From: Chromatiales bacterium
GTDB taxonomy: Bacteria > Pseudomonadota > Gammaproteobacteria > Ectothiorhodospirales > Ectothiorhodospiraceae
Length of the DNA: 59,779 nucleotides
Assembly: GCA_028695255.1 (NCBI GenBank)
Contig: JAQVJI010000004.1
Location: 1-59,779, forward strand
Direction of reading: 5' to 3'
How positions within the stretch are numbered: the first letter of the stretch is position 1; every line of letters starts with the position of its first letter. Shown here one piece after another: positions 1 to 8,722 of the stretch. Both the position numbers and the translations under genes were made by a program. The notes under the pieces were generated by a model, which saw only the letters and a program-made list of their open reading frames with translations, had not been told where the DNA came from and did no database searches.

Positions 1-699
1 AAAACGCTCGATCATCGGCTTGCCCCGGAACGATCCGCCATGCTGAGGCACGATCCATTCCACGTCCAGTCGGCGCACCATCTGCACCCACAGACGGCAC
101 ACCTTGTTGTTGCTCATGTAGCGGCGATGGAACGCCTCCATATGCCCGGACACCAGGTGGCGATCGAAATCCTCCACCGGCAGCCCTGCCTCATGGCCAT
201 CCATCAGGGAAGCGCCGACATCACCCGAAAACAGGATCTTGCTGACCGGATCATAAACCTGGAAATTGCCTACCGTGTGCAGAAAGTGCGCGGGAATCAG
301 CTTGAGCTGCATCTGCCCGAGATCCAGATCCATGCCGCGCGGCGGGATTGCGATCATCCGGCCCTCAGTGACGCCGCGTATGCAGAAATGGGGGATGAAT
401 CGCACCCACTCCTGGGCGATGACGATCTTGGCGTCCGTGATCAGCAGCCAGCCGTTCGCCGACGCGACGATGTCGGGATCCTGGTGTGAGGCAAAGACGT
501 AACGGGTTCGTGCCGGCTGAACGTAGTCGGCCATTTCGGCCAGCAGATGTTTGTAGGTCAGGTTGCCGCCCGGGTCGAGCAGCATACCCTCGCCGCTATC
601 GACGATCAGGAACTGGTTCGCCTGAATCCCCTCGCCCTGAACGAGTTCGGTAAAGGCGACGCACTTGTGTGTCCCATTGTCGAACAGTTCCAACGCCAT
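1..699 (-). CDS. ODP-like metallo-beta-lactamase-fold di-iron protein (3' end beyond window)
   Basis: Reading the minus strand from ATG at 699 gives 233 residues with no stop before the window edge, so the C-terminus is missing. The start has a GGGGAGA-type ribosome site just upstream. Motifs fit the metallo-beta-lactamase fold of flavodiiron/ODP proteins: SHQDPDI (H72, D74, D76), PAHFLHTVGNF (H138, H141), FSGDVGAS (D160) and VPQHGGSF (H220). Family knowledge: such proteins bind a di-iron centre and react with or sense oxygen or NO. Many are fused to flavodoxin or to signalling domains; nothing N-terminal is fused here and the C-terminal side cannot be seen. It stands alone, with tRNA-Lys upstream on the same strand. 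The fold is confident; whether it is a sensor or a reductase is open. Confidence 0.8.
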   Translation of the reverse strand, partial: MALELFDNGTHKCVAFTELVQGEGIQANQFLIVDSGEGMLLDPGGNLTYKHLLAEMADYVQPARTRYVFASHQDPDIVASANGWLLITDAKIVIAQEWVRFIPHFCIRGVTEGRMIAIPPRGMDLDLGQMQLKLIPAHFLHTVGNFQVYDPVSKILFSGDVGASLMDGHEAGLPVEDFDRHLVSGHMEAFHRRYMSNNKVCRLWVQMVRRLDVEWIVPQHGGSFRGKPMIERF

Positions 700-1004
700 C
701 CATTGTCTCCCCGGCAAGAAATGCGAATGCCGCAGGACGGCCCCACGGACGCTATCCCACCCGCCGAAATGCCGACCACACGACAGTCATCGAACTATAA
801 CAAAACAAACCGGCATCGGCGTGGACCACCGGCGCAACCGATCGACCCGAACAATGAGGCATCTGGCCGGGCGACCAATATTTGGAAGAACTTATATCAG
901 AATGCCGCAAGCCCGCCTATTCCGCGGGATCACAATTCCGACATATTAGAGAGGGAAGGGGAGGCAGGCCGTCTGCGCCGACGGCGATTACCGGCAAATG
1001 AAGA
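700..1004. other. Intergenic stretch without a recognisable gene
   Basis: About 305 bases between the ODP-like gene and tRNA-Lys. Read from the minus strand it presumably holds the promoter of the ODP-like gene; an A/T-rich patch near 790-810 (TTGTTATAGTT on the minus strand) is a possible -10 region. The plus-strand open frames crossing this stretch have no recognisable domain and appear to be chance frames. Confidence 0.5.
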
Positions 1005-1080
1005 TGGTGGGTCGTGTAGGATTCGAACCTACGACCAACGGATTAAAAGTCCGCTGCTCTACCAGCTGAGCTAACGACCC
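1005..1080 (-). tRNA. tRNA-Lys (anticodon UUU)
   Basis: The minus strand reads as a complete cloverleaf of 76 nt. The acceptor arm GGGTCGT (from 1080) pairs with ACGACCC (ending at 1009). The D-arm follows, then an anticodon loop CTTTTAA giving anticodon TTT, and a T-arm with GGTTCGAATCC. Discriminator A and an encoded CCA occupy 1008-1005. It lies alone between the ODP-like gene and the YeeE transporter. Confidence 0.97.
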
Positions 1081-1229
1081 GACAGATGGTACCTGGCGAG
1101 AGAGCCTTGCCGTTTCAGGCGGCCGGGGATCGGCGAAGGCGGTATCTTACCCTCCTCGACGATGATCGCAAGCCATCGCGGTATCGGAGCATATGCCGGC
1201 GGTGCGGACCACCGTCGGCATCCACCCGA

Positions 1230-2495
1230 TCAGACGGCGTCCAGTTTGCGCAGGCTGGATGGCAGGAGCTTGAGATCCACGAGACCGGTCACGAGCGCCT
1301 TGAAGAACGTGGCCTCGTCCTCGTACACCATCTTGTAGAGCTGGACCTTCATCGTCAGAGCCGCACCCAGAATGATCGCAAACAGGGTCAGAAACCCGCC
1401 CATCGCGAGCGTCGAGACCCCGGTAATGCCCTGACCGATGGTGCAGCCCATCGACAACACGCCGCCGAAGCCCATCAGAATCGCGCCGACGAAGTGGTTG
1501 ACGAAGTCGCGCCCGGAGGCAAAGAACTCGAACCGGAAACCACGGCTCACCAGGGCCCAGAACAGCGAGCCCAGGATCACGCCAACCACCGCCATGACGC
1601 CGAAGGTCAGCATCGCCGACTGGAAGCCGGTGGCAGCAAAACCGAGCGTCTGCCCCATCGGGTTGATGAAGGTGAACGACTGCGCCGCCAGCGGACGGCT
1701 GTCGGCCGGCTTGCCCTCCGCCCCGTCGGTCAGAAAGTCCCATTCCTGCACGAAGCCCTGAAGCGAGTAGTGCTGACCATCGGCTTCGATACCCACGCTG
1801 CTGGTGAAGTACCAGGCCGCCACGACGACGATCCCGATCACCAGTCCGCCCAGGACGTTGTCGAAATTCCTGCGGAAATCGGCCGACTTGAAGATCAGGA
1901 ACAGCAGCACCGCGGCAAGGATCAAACCGATCACCAGACGCGCGGTCACTGCATTCTCGCTGCCGGCGATCACGGCGCCCAGATCCTGCGGCTTGCCGAG
2001 GTTGACCGCCAACGGGTTGGTCCAGCCGTAGAACAGGACCGTGTAGAGCGTCTTGTCGGAGCCGGGAAATGGATTGACCATGAAATACGCGATCAGACCG
2101 ATGATCGCGAACACCATGATGGACTTGATGTTGCCGCCGCCGATGCGTATCAGCGTCTTGTTGCCACAGCCGCTCGCCAGCGTCATGCCGATGCCGAACA
2201 TCAGACCGCCGAACAAATGCTCGAACCAGGCAAACTGGTTCATGCGGTAGGGCGGGAACGACGCGCCCGCATTCACCAATCCCGCGGACTCCAGGATCAC
2301 CACGCCGAGAATGGCCACCGAGATGGCCAGGAACCAAGCGCGCATACGACCCAAGTCGCCCATGTTGACCCAGTCGGAGACCGCACCCATGGTGCAGAAA
2401 TTGGTCTTGTTCGCCACTGCGCCCAAAATGAAGGCCAGCGCGAACGTGGACCACAGAAAGACCGACTGCGCGGCCGGAAAACTTTCGAACAGCAT
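1230..2495 (-). CDS. YeeE/YedE family (DUF395) sulfur-compound transporter
   Basis: A 421-residue, almost wholly hydrophobic protein with about ten membrane segments and two sulphur-transport repeats. The cysteine motifs of the YeeE/YedE (TsuA) family are present: NFCTMGA near residue 32, ASGCGNKTL near 107 and SMGCTIGQG near 353. Family knowledge: conserved cysteines in TsuA carry thiosulfate through the inner membrane; other members are tied to selenium or sulfur metabolism. The start at 2495 has a GGAGGAA ribosome site. No TusA-like partner is adjacent, so the exact substrate (thiosulfate or another reduced sulfur species) is inferred only. The central hydrophilic loop (about residues 215-270) is longer than I would expect for the family. 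Confidence 0.88.
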   Translation of the reverse strand: MLFESFPAAQSVFLWSTFALAFILGAVANKTNFCTMGAVSDWVNMGDLGRMRAWFLAISVAILGVVILESAGLVNAGASFPPYRMNQFAWFEHLFGGLMFGIGMTLASGCGNKTLIRIGGGNIKSIMVFAIIGLIAYFMVNPFPGSDKTLYTVLFYGWTNPLAVNLGKPQDLGAVIAGSENAVTARLVIGLILAAVLLFLIFKSADFRRNFDNVLGGLVIGIVVVAAWYFTSSVGIEADGQHYSLQGFVQEWDFLTDGAEGKPADSRPLAAQSFTFINPMGQTLGFAATGFQSAMLTFGVMAVVGVILGSLFWALVSRGFRFEFFASGRDFVNHFVGAILMGFGGVLSMGCTIGQGITGVSTLAMGGFLTLFAIILGAALTMKVQLYKMVYEDEATFFKALVTGLVDLKLLPSSLRKLDAV

Positions 2496-2667
2496 TGGGA
2501 TTCCTCCACCTACCTACCGTTACACCCTGTGATTATTGTGATCAGGCCGCGATTGCCTTGCGCGCCTTGACATGCCCCCCCGAACCCCACGCGACACTCG
2601 CCGCAAAACAAGGCATTCAAGAGAGTTTCGAATTATAACGGCGCTTTCGACCGAGTGTCATCGTCAG

Positions 2668-3363
2668 TCATTCCGTGCCGTGGGGCGGCGATTTGCGATA
2701 GCGCGTCGGGTCGTCGACGCCGGCATCGGCGAATCCCTTCGCTCGCAACCGGCAGGCATCGCAGGTGCCACAGGCACGCCCCGCCGCGTCGGCGTTGTAA
2801 CAGGATACGGTGAGGCCGTAGTCGAGACCGAGCCGCAGACCAACCTGGACGATCTCGGCCTTGCTGAGATGAATCAATGGTGTGTGCAGATGCAGCCGTC
2901 TGCCCTCCACCGCCGCCTTGGTGGCGAGATTCGCCATGCGTTCGAAGGACTCGATGAATTCGGGGCGGCAGTCGGGGTAGCCCGAGTAGTCGACGGCATT
3001 GACGCCGATGAAGATGTCCTGCGACGGCAGCACCTCGGCCCAGGCGAGCGCCATCGCGAGAAACACCGTATTGCGGGCGGGGACATAGGTCGCCGGGATG
3101 CCCGCGCTCGGCTGGTCCGGCACGGCGATCGAGGTATCGGTCAGGGCCGAACCACCGAACAGCCCCAGATCGAGATCCATGACCCGGTGATCGTCCACGC
3201 CGAGCGCCTCGACCAGTGCGGCCGCGGCCGTCAGCTCCGCCGCATGGCGTTGCCCGTAGCGGAAACTCAGTGCATGACAGACGAACCCTTGCTCGCAGGC
3301 GAGCGCCAGCGTGGTGGCGGAATCCATGCCGCCCGACAGAAGGACGATGGCGTGCTGTGCCAT
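2668..3363 (-). CDS. queC: 7-cyano-7-deazaguanine synthase
   Basis: 231 residues, the usual size. QueC makes preQ0 from 7-carboxy-7-deazaguanine, ammonia and ATP in queuosine synthesis. The PP-loop LLSGGMDS (residues 8-15) binds ATP. The zinc-binding cysteines are seen in [18 protein letters not shown] near the C-terminus. The gene follows queE by six bases, so the two steps CDG synthase and preQ0 synthase are made together as the tail of the tol-pal cluster, an order often seen in gammaproteobacteria. Confidence 0.97.
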   Translation of the reverse strand: MAQHAIVLLSGGMDSATTLALACEQGFVCHALSFRYGQRHAAELTAAAALVEALGVDDHRVMDLDLGLFGGSALTDTSIAVPDQPSAGIPATYVPARNTVFLAMALAWAEVLPSQDIFIGVNAVDYSGYPDCRPEFIESFERMANLATKAAVEGRRLHLHTPLIHLSKAEIVQVGLRLGLDYGLTVSCYNADAAGRACGTCDACRLRAKGFADAGVDDPTRYRKSPPHGTE

Positions 3364-3369
3364 GGCTGC

Positions 3370-4017
3370 TCAATGACCGGGGGCATCGCCCCAAAGGTAT
3401 TTGTGAAGCTGTATCTGGAAACGCACCGGCAGTCGGTCGGCCACCACCCAATCGGCGAGTTCAGTGGCGTTCAAGCGCCCATGGCAAGGCGAGAACAGGA
3501 CCTCGCAACGTTCCGCCAACGCATGTTCGTTGAGCCGATCGCGCGCCCATTCGTAGTCCGCGCGATCGCAGAGCACGAACTTGACCTGATCGCGCGGACC
3601 GAGCAACGCCAGATTCTCGTAACGATTGCGCGCACTCTCGCCCGAAGCCGGCGTCTTCAGGTCCATGATCTTTTCGACGCGCGGATCGACGTCGGCCACG
3701 TCCACCGCGCCGCTGGTTTCGAGCGATACCTGAAGGCCGGCATCGCAAAGCCGGCGCAGCAGCTCGACGCAACCCCGCTGCGCCAGCGGCTCTCCGCCGG
3801 TGACGCAGACGTGCCGAACCCCGTACGCCGCCACGGCGTCCAGTACGGATTCGATCGACATCCATTCACCGCCGCTGAACGCATAGGCTGTATCGCAATA
3901 GCCGCAGCGCAGCGGACAGCCGGTAAGACGCACGAAGACGGTCGGGATGCCGGAACTGCGGGCCTCGCCCTGCAACGACAGGAATATCTCGGTAATGCGC
4001 AGGCGGGTATCGCTCAT
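3370..4017 (-). CDS. queE: 7-carboxy-7-deazaguanine synthase
   Basis: A radical-SAM enzyme of 215 residues that converts 6-carboxytetrahydropterin to 7-carboxy-7-deazaguanine, the step before QueC. The iron-sulfur motif CX3CX2C is seen in GCPLRCGYCDTAY (about residues 33-45), followed by the SAM-binding stretch VCVTGGEPLAQ. It sits 52 bases after cpoB and six bases before queC on the same strand. The length and motifs fit the short gammaproteobacterial type. Confidence 0.96.
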   Translation of the reverse strand: MSDTRLRITEIFLSLQGEARSSGIPTVFVRLTGCPLRCGYCDTAYAFSGGEWMSIESVLDAVAAYGVRHVCVTGGEPLAQRGCVELLRRLCDAGLQVSLETSGAVDVADVDPRVEKIMDLKTPASGESARNRYENLALLGPRDQVKFVLCDRADYEWARDRLNEHALAERCEVLFSPCHGRLNATELADWVVADRLPVRFQIQLHKYLWGDAPGH

Positions 4018-4069
4018 CGGAACAGGCGGTCCGTTCAGACATCGCCTGAACGGACCGTGCAGCGGGCGC

Positions 4070-4882
4070 TCAGCGCCCCTCCTCGCTCATGCGCTTGAGA
4101 CGCTGGTCGGCGAGACGGGCGACCGACGAATTGGGGAAGCGGGTACGCACGTCGTTCAGCGTACGCCGAGCCTGATCCCATTCCTGCAACTCGTAGTGGG
4201 TGAAACCCAGCTTCAGCAGGGCATCCGGCGCCTTGGTGCTGTCGGCGAACTGGTCCATCACCTTGCGGAACTCGGTCAGCGCGGTACGGTAATCACGCCG
4301 GACGTAGTAGGCCTCGCCCAGCCAATATTGCGCGTTCGCCGCATAGCGGCTCTGCGGATAATCCTTCAGGAACTTCTCGAACGCCGTCGCCGCCCCGTCG
4401 TACTGGCCATCGGTCAGCAGACCGAAGGCCCGCCGATAGGCATCGCGCTCCTCCTGCGTCACCACGGGCTGTGCCGCCGGCGGTGCCGTCACAGCCGCAA
4501 TCGGCTGCGGCTGCGAGGGCGCCGCAGGTTGCGCGACCGGCGGCGGCGTCTCCACCGCGGTCGCCGGCACGCCCTCCACCTCCAACTGCTGGAGGCGGCG
4601 GTCGAGGTCCAGATACATGTCCCGCTGACGGCTGACCAGATTGCGCAGGTCGTGCCGGTTGGATTCGGCATCACCGCGCAGCAGACGCACTTCCTCGTGC
4701 AGATCCTCCAGCCGCTGGAGCATCTCGATCAGCGCCTTGTTGTCGAGCGTCCGCTCCATGCGGTCGAGGCGCTGCTCGATGAGCATGAGTCGCTCGTCGG
4801 TGGAACCTGCGGTCTGCGCCTGGGCCGCGCCGGCCGCAGCGATGGCCAGCACGAGCAGGAAGGCGGCGGGACGGCGCTGCAT
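4070..4882 (-). CDS. cpoB: Tol-Pal system protein CpoB (YbgF)
   Basis: Periplasmic protein of 270 residues that couples outer-membrane constriction by Tol-Pal to septal peptidoglycan synthesis by PBP1B. The start at 4882 overlaps the pal stop as TGATG and gives a clear signal peptide (MQRRPAAFLLVLAIAAAGAAQAQ, shown here only as the segment ending at AQAQ). A longer frame to 4930 would add a charged stretch before the signal and is rejected. Next come a trimerising coiled coil (about residues 25-95), a Pro/Gln/Ala-rich linker, and C-terminal TPR repeats with the QYWLGEAYY and LLKLGFTHYEL motifs. Confidence 0.95.
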   Translation of the reverse strand: MQRRPAAFLLVLAIAAAGAAQAQTAGSTDERLMLIEQRLDRMERTLDNKALIEMLQRLEDLHEEVRLLRGDAESNRHDLRNLVSRQRDMYLDLDRRLQQLEVEGVPATAVETPPPVAQPAAPSQPQPIAAVTAPPAAQPVVTQEERDAYRRAFGLLTDGQYDGAATAFEKFLKDYPQSRYAANAQYWLGEAYYVRRDYRTALTEFRKVMDQFADSTKAPDALLKLGFTHYELQEWDQARRTLNDVRTRFPNSSVARLADQRLKRMSEEGR

Positions 4883-5514
4883 CAGTTGCGACCCTCGTAG
4901 ACGATCTCGACGCGGCGGTTCAGGCGCCAAGCCTCTTCATGACTACCGAGCACGGCCGGCAGTTCCTCGCCGAAGCTCACCACTTCCATCTGCGCCGGCC
5001 CTACGCCATGCAGCTGCAGCATGCGGCGCACGGCCTGAGCACGCCGATCGCCCAGACCGATGTTGTACTCGCGCGTACCGCGCTCATCCGTGTGGCCCTC
5101 CAGGCGTGCGCGCAAATGCGGGTTGGCCGCCAGATACTGGCCGTGCGCCTCCACCACCGGGACGGATTCGGCCGGTACGCTGTAGCTGTCAAAGGCAAAG
5201 TAGATCACGCGACGGGACAGCGGATTGGCAGGATCGTTGAACGGATCGTCGCCCATGCCACCCGGAAGGGGTTCCGCATGCAGCGGGCTGCCGTCGGGCC
5301 CAAGCGGAATGACGTCCGGTGCACCGGGATCGCCCGGCATCCGGCCATCGGCCCCGACGCCCGCGCCATCCGCCGCACCAGGGTCCGTACCCGCACCCGA
5401 CATCGCGGACGGGTCACCAGCGGCCTCATCGGCCGGCTTTTTGGTGCTCGCCGCACAGCCGGCCAGCAGCAACGCACCGACGACCAGCACCCCGATCAAT
5501 TTGATCCGATTCAT
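4882..5514 (-). CDS. pal: Peptidoglycan-associated lipoprotein Pal
   Basis: Outer-membrane lipoprotein of 210 residues that anchors the outer membrane to peptidoglycan and is pulled by TolB/TolA. The lipobox LLLAGC puts the lipidated cysteine at residue 20. A long Asp/Gly/Pro-rich tether follows (about 21-100), then an OmpA-like domain. That domain starts at VIYFAFDSYSV and contains the peptidoglycan-binding region LEGHTDERGTREYN and LGDRRAQAV. The tether is longer than in E. coli Pal (173 residues). It is separated from tolB by 243 bases holding three hairpins, so it may be partly independently expressed. Confidence 0.96.
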   Translation of the reverse strand: MNRIKLIGVLVVGALLLAGCAASTKKPADEAAGDPSAMSGAGTDPGAADGAGVGADGRMPGDPGAPDVIPLGPDGSPLHAEPLPGGMGDDPFNDPANPLSRRVIYFAFDSYSVPAESVPVVEAHGQYLAANPHLRARLEGHTDERGTREYNIGLGDRRAQAVRRMLQLHGVGPAQMEVVSFGEELPAVLGSHEEAWRLNRRVEIVYEGRN

Positions 5515-5632
5515 CTTCCCCCCCTGGAGCTTGGCAAATCAACTTGCGAATGGGTGAGTGAGTTAAAACCTCAAATCATGAACGCCGACCAATTTAGCCG
5601 TTTGGCAGGCCGTTGAAAGACAGTCTGCCAAG

Positions 5633-5751
5633 GCGAGGCACGGATGCCTCGCTCGCGAATCAAACACGCAAGTGTTTGATTCGTCGCAGCCGCGCACGAA
5701 CATGCGCCGGGCGCGGCGCGTTGAAAAAGGGCAGGATAGCCCTTTTTCAAC
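5633..5751. repeat. Three consecutive perfect hairpins between tolB and pal
   Basis: Three inverted repeats lie in a row in the tolB-pal gap. The first is 5633-5652, an 8-bp stem GCGAGGCA with a 4-nt loop. The second is 5656-5683, a 12-bp stem CGAATCAAACAC with a GCAA loop. The third is 5720-5751, a 13-bp stem GTTGAAAAAGGGC with a 6-nt loop. Read on the minus strand, the third lies six bases after the tolB stop and ends in GCCCTTTTTCAAC. It could attenuate or process the tol-pal message. Stems 2 and 3 do not resemble coding sequence and may be mobile intergenic repeats. Confidence 0.7.
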
Positions 5752-5757
5752 ATCCTG

Positions 5758-7077
5758 TTAATTCAAAAAAGGCGACCACGCCGGCTCCCGCACCTCGGCG
5801 TCCTGCAGAATCAGCTCCTGCCGCACGCGGCCGTCCTCGCTGACGGCCGCCAGCACGCCGCGCCCCCGGTCGTCGGTGGCGTAGAGAATCATACTGCCGT
5901 TAGGCGCGAAGCTCGGCGACTCGTCCAGCCGGCCCTCGGTCAGGACGCGGAAGTTGCCGTTATGCAGATTCAGCGTGGCGATACGGTAACGACCGCCGCC
6001 GCCATGCACCATCGCCAGCGTCTTGCCGTCCGGCGACACGCTCACCGCCGCGTTGTAATTACCCTCGAAGGTCAGGCGACGCGCGCGATAATCCTGACCG
6101 TCCAGACCGACCTGATAGATCTGCGGCGAACCGGCCCGATCGGACGTGAACACCAGCGATCTGCCATCCGGCATCCAGCGCGCCTCGGTATCGATCGCAT
6201 TGGTGTTGGTGATCTGGATCAGTCGCTGCGACGGCAGATCGTAGACGTAGATGTTCGGTGCGCCATCCTTCGACAGCGTCATCGCGATCTTGCTGCCGTC
6301 CGGCGACCAGGCCGGTGCACCGTTGATGCCGGGGAACGCCGCGATCCGCTGGCGCTCACCGCCGTCGATGTTCTGCACCCAGATCGCCGGCCGGCGCCCC
6401 TCGAAGGAGACGTACGCCAGGCGGCGCCCGTCCGGCGACCACATGGGCGACATGATCGGCTGGCCGGAACGGAAGATGGTGCGGGGGTTGTAGCCATCGG
6501 CATCCGCCACCTGGAGCATGTACTGACTGCGCACACTCCCGCCCTGCTGGCTGCGCTGGGCGCTGACGAAGGCGACACGGGTATTGAAGGCGCCGCGCTT
6601 GCCGGTCAGGCGTTCGAAGATCAGGTCGCTGACGTGATGGGCCGCCTGGCGCAGGGTACGCGCCTCGGCCGGGATGCTGTAACCCATCAGCTGCTCGCCG
6701 CTGATGGTATCGAAGAGCTGAAACTGAACGTTGTAGCGTCCGCCGCTGGCCGGGATGAGCTGGCCGATGGCCACGTAGTCGACGCGCTGCTGGCGCCATT
6801 TGCGGACGTCGAGTTCGGCGGCACGCGTCGGCCGTTCGGGCATGCGCGCCACCGGCAAGGGTGAGATGAGACCGCTGCGGTGCAGATCGGCCGACACCAC
6901 GGCAGCGACGTCGAGCGGCGAGGTACCGACCTGTGCCGGCCAGCCGAAGGGCACGATGGCGACCGGCAGCGCACCCTCGACGCCCTGGGTGATGCGGATT
7001 TCCAGTGCGGCCTGTGCCGGCACGGCCAGACACAGGAGCCACAGCAGCAAGTATTTCAACGGCGTGTATCGATCCAT
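5758..7077 (-). CDS. tolB: Tol-Pal system periplasmic protein TolB
   Basis: Periplasmic protein of 439 residues linking TolA to Pal. A signal peptide ends near AVPAQAALEI. The N-terminal alpha/beta domain (to about residue 165) is followed by a six-bladed propeller with repeated WSPDGRRLAY, WSPDGSKIAM, WMPDGRSLVFTSDRAG and VSPDGKTLAMV motifs. The size is normal. It follows tolA by seven bases. The stop at 5758 is directly followed by the hairpin-rich gap before pal. Confidence 0.97.
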   Translation of the reverse strand: MDRYTPLKYLLLWLLCLAVPAQAALEIRITQGVEGALPVAIVPFGWPAQVGTSPLDVAAVVSADLHRSGLISPLPVARMPERPTRAAELDVRKWRQQRVDYVAIGQLIPASGGRYNVQFQLFDTISGEQLMGYSIPAEARTLRQAAHHVSDLIFERLTGKRGAFNTRVAFVSAQRSQQGGSVRSQYMLQVADADGYNPRTIFRSGQPIMSPMWSPDGRRLAYVSFEGRRPAIWVQNIDGGERQRIAAFPGINGAPAWSPDGSKIAMTLSKDGAPNIYVYDLPSQRLIQITNTNAIDTEARWMPDGRSLVFTSDRAGSPQIYQVGLDGQDYRARRLTFEGNYNAAVSVSPDGKTLAMVHGGGGRYRIATLNLHNGNFRVLTEGRLDESPSFAPNGSMILYATDDRGRGVLAAVSEDGRVRQELILQDAEVREPAWSPFLN

Positions 7078-7084
7078 GTTGTGC

Positions 7085-8257
7085 TCATTGTTGCGGCTCG
7101 AAAGTGAACCGTATCAGTGGATTGAACACTTCCGGGACGGGCGGTCTGGGCAGCGGATCGGAATTCAGCACCGCGGCCCGCACCGACCGGCAGAACACCT
7201 CGTCCCCCGTACACATTTCTATCGTCACGTCGACGACCGTGCCATTGGGCGGCAATTGTCGCACCAACACGATGGCCTTGTCGCCCGGACGATAACCCGG
7301 TGGCTTGAGCCAGTTGCGCTCGACCTTGGCCCGGATCGCATTCTCGTAACCCTCTTGCAGCCGCCTCAGCTCACGCGCGCGCCGATCGGCCTCGGCCTTC
7401 TGACGCGCCTCCTCCTCGGCGCGCCGCTTTTCTTCCTCCTGACGGCGTTTTTCCTCTTCCTGCCGCTTGCGCTCCTCCTCGGCCTTGCGCTCGGCCTCCA
7501 GCCGCTTGCGCTCCTCTTCCTCCTTGCGCTTCCTTTCTTCCTCGGCCTTACGCTTCTTTTCCTCTTCGGCCTTGCGCAGCTCTTCCTGGCGTTTCTTCTC
7601 CTCCTCCGCCTTGCGCTTTTTTTCTTCCTCGGCCTTGCGCTGTTCTTCCTGGCGCCTGCGCTCCTGTTCGGCCTTCTGTTTCTTCTCCTCTTCCGCCTTG
7701 CGCTTGCGTTCCTCCTCGGCCTTGCGCTCGGATTCCTGACGCTTTTTCTCTTCCTCCAGCCGCTGCTTCTCCTCGGCCAGCCGCTGTTTTTCCTCCTCGA
7801 CGGCCTTGCGTTCCTGCTCCAGGCGCTGACGCTCTTCATCCTGACGGCGCTGTTCCTCCTGGCGCTGCTGTTCCTCCGCCGCCTTGCGTTCTTCCTCCTG
7901 CCGCAGTCGTTCCTCTTCCTGGCGGCGGATTTCGTCCTGCCGGCGCTGTTCCGCCTCGACGCGTTCCCGCTCGGCCTGCTCTCGCGCCGCCGCTTCCTGG
8001 CGACGCAGTTCCTCCACACGCCGTTGTTCGGCGGCCTCCGCCTCGGCGCGCCGGCGTTCCGCCGCCTCGCGCTCGGCCTGCATGCCGGTGAGCGCATCGA
8101 GATCGATGACCACCGCATCGATGACCTCGGCCTGCACCGGCTGCGGCTTGAGCGGCGGTATGAAACGCAGATTCACCGCCACGGCGGCGAACAGCGCCGC
8201 ATGCAGGAACACCGCGGCCAGCAACACCAGAGGACGTTTGAGTATCTCCGCCCACAT
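7085..8257 (-). CDS. tolA: Inner-membrane energy-transducing protein TolA
   Basis: 390 residues. A single N-terminal membrane helix (about 11-30, LVLLAAVFLHAALFAAVAV) is followed by a very long charged helix (about 60-300) of Glu/Arg/Lys/Gln/Ala heptads such as AEEEKKRK. A C-terminal domain follows, with TVDVTIEMCTGDEVF and FCRSVRAAVLNSDPLPRP. TolA spans the periplasm, is energised by TolQR and pulls on TolB-Pal. The helix-coding DNA is low-complexity, so open frames on the other strand in 7.4-8.3 kb are shadows. tolR ends five bases upstream. Confidence 0.95.
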   Translation of the reverse strand: MWAEILKRPLVLLAAVFLHAALFAAVAVNLRFIPPLKPQPVQAEVIDAVVIDLDALTGMQAEREAAERRRAEAEAAEQRRVEELRRQEAAAREQAERERVEAEQRRQDEIRRQEEERLRQEEERKAAEEQQRQEEQRRQDEERQRLEQERKAVEEEKQRLAEEKQRLEEEKKRQESERKAEEERKRKAEEEKKQKAEQERRRQEEQRKAEEEKKRKAEEEKKRQEELRKAEEEKKRKAEEERKRKEEEERKRLEAERKAEEERKRQEEEKRRQEEEKRRAEEEARQKAEADRRARELRRLQEGYENAIRAKVERNWLKPPGYRPGDKAIVLVRQLPPNGTVVDVTIEMCTGDEVFCRSVRAAVLNSDPLPRPPVPEVFNPLIRFTFEPQQ

Positions 8258-8262
8258 GCCGG

Positions 8263-8715
8263 TCAGCGCGGGAGGCGCCTGGTCTCCGGCGCGGGCTGGG
8301 TGATCAGCCCGACCTTGGCGGCGCCGGCGGCCTGCACCACGACCATCGCATCGACCACGCGACCGTAGTCCACGTTGCGGTCACCGCGTACGTAGACCTG
8401 ATCGCCTTCGCGCCCGGCCAGCAGTACCCCGACCTGTTCTCCCAGCGTTTCGCGATCCAACGGCATGTTGGCCTGCGCACCCTGATTGAGCGTGAGTTCG
8501 CCCTCGCGCCCGACGGTGACGATGATCGGATCGCGCTGCTGCTCCTCCATGGGTTTCGCGTCCGCCTGCGGCAGTTCGACCTCGACGCCCTGCTGCATCA
8601 GCGGTGCGGTCACCATGAAGATGATGAGCAGCACCAGCATCACGTCGATGAACGGCACGACGTTGATGTGGGACATAGGCTTGCGCCGGTGGGCCTTGGA
8701 TTGCGGCAGCGCCAT
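8263..8715 (-). CDS. tolR: Biopolymer transport protein TolR
   Basis: 150-residue ExbD/TolR protein. The N-terminal membrane helix begins HINVVPFIDVMLVLLIIFMV (about 17-36). It carries the essential proton-path Asp in the PFIDVML context, followed by a periplasmic dimerisation domain with VYVRGDRNVDYGRVVDAM. With TolQ it turns the proton-motive force into TolA movement. It starts seven bases after tolQ. The length fits the family. Confidence 0.96.
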   Translation of the reverse strand: MALPQSKAHRRKPMSHINVVPFIDVMLVLLIIFMVTAPLMQQGVEVELPQADAKPMEEQQRDPIIVTVGREGELTLNQGAQANMPLDRETLGEQVGVLLAGREGDQVYVRGDRNVDYGRVVDAMVVVQAAGAAKVGLITQPAPETRRLPR

Positions 8716-8722
8716 CGTCGCG

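Noticed and set aside
2496-5515. preQ1 riboswitch controlling queE/queC
   Set aside because: queE and queC are internal to a long operon and no leader with a preQ1-type pseudoknot precedes them.
7366-8303. Several Arg- or Ser-rich frames within tolA
   Set aside because: These come from the GAG/CGC-rich codons of the TolA coiled coil read in other frames.
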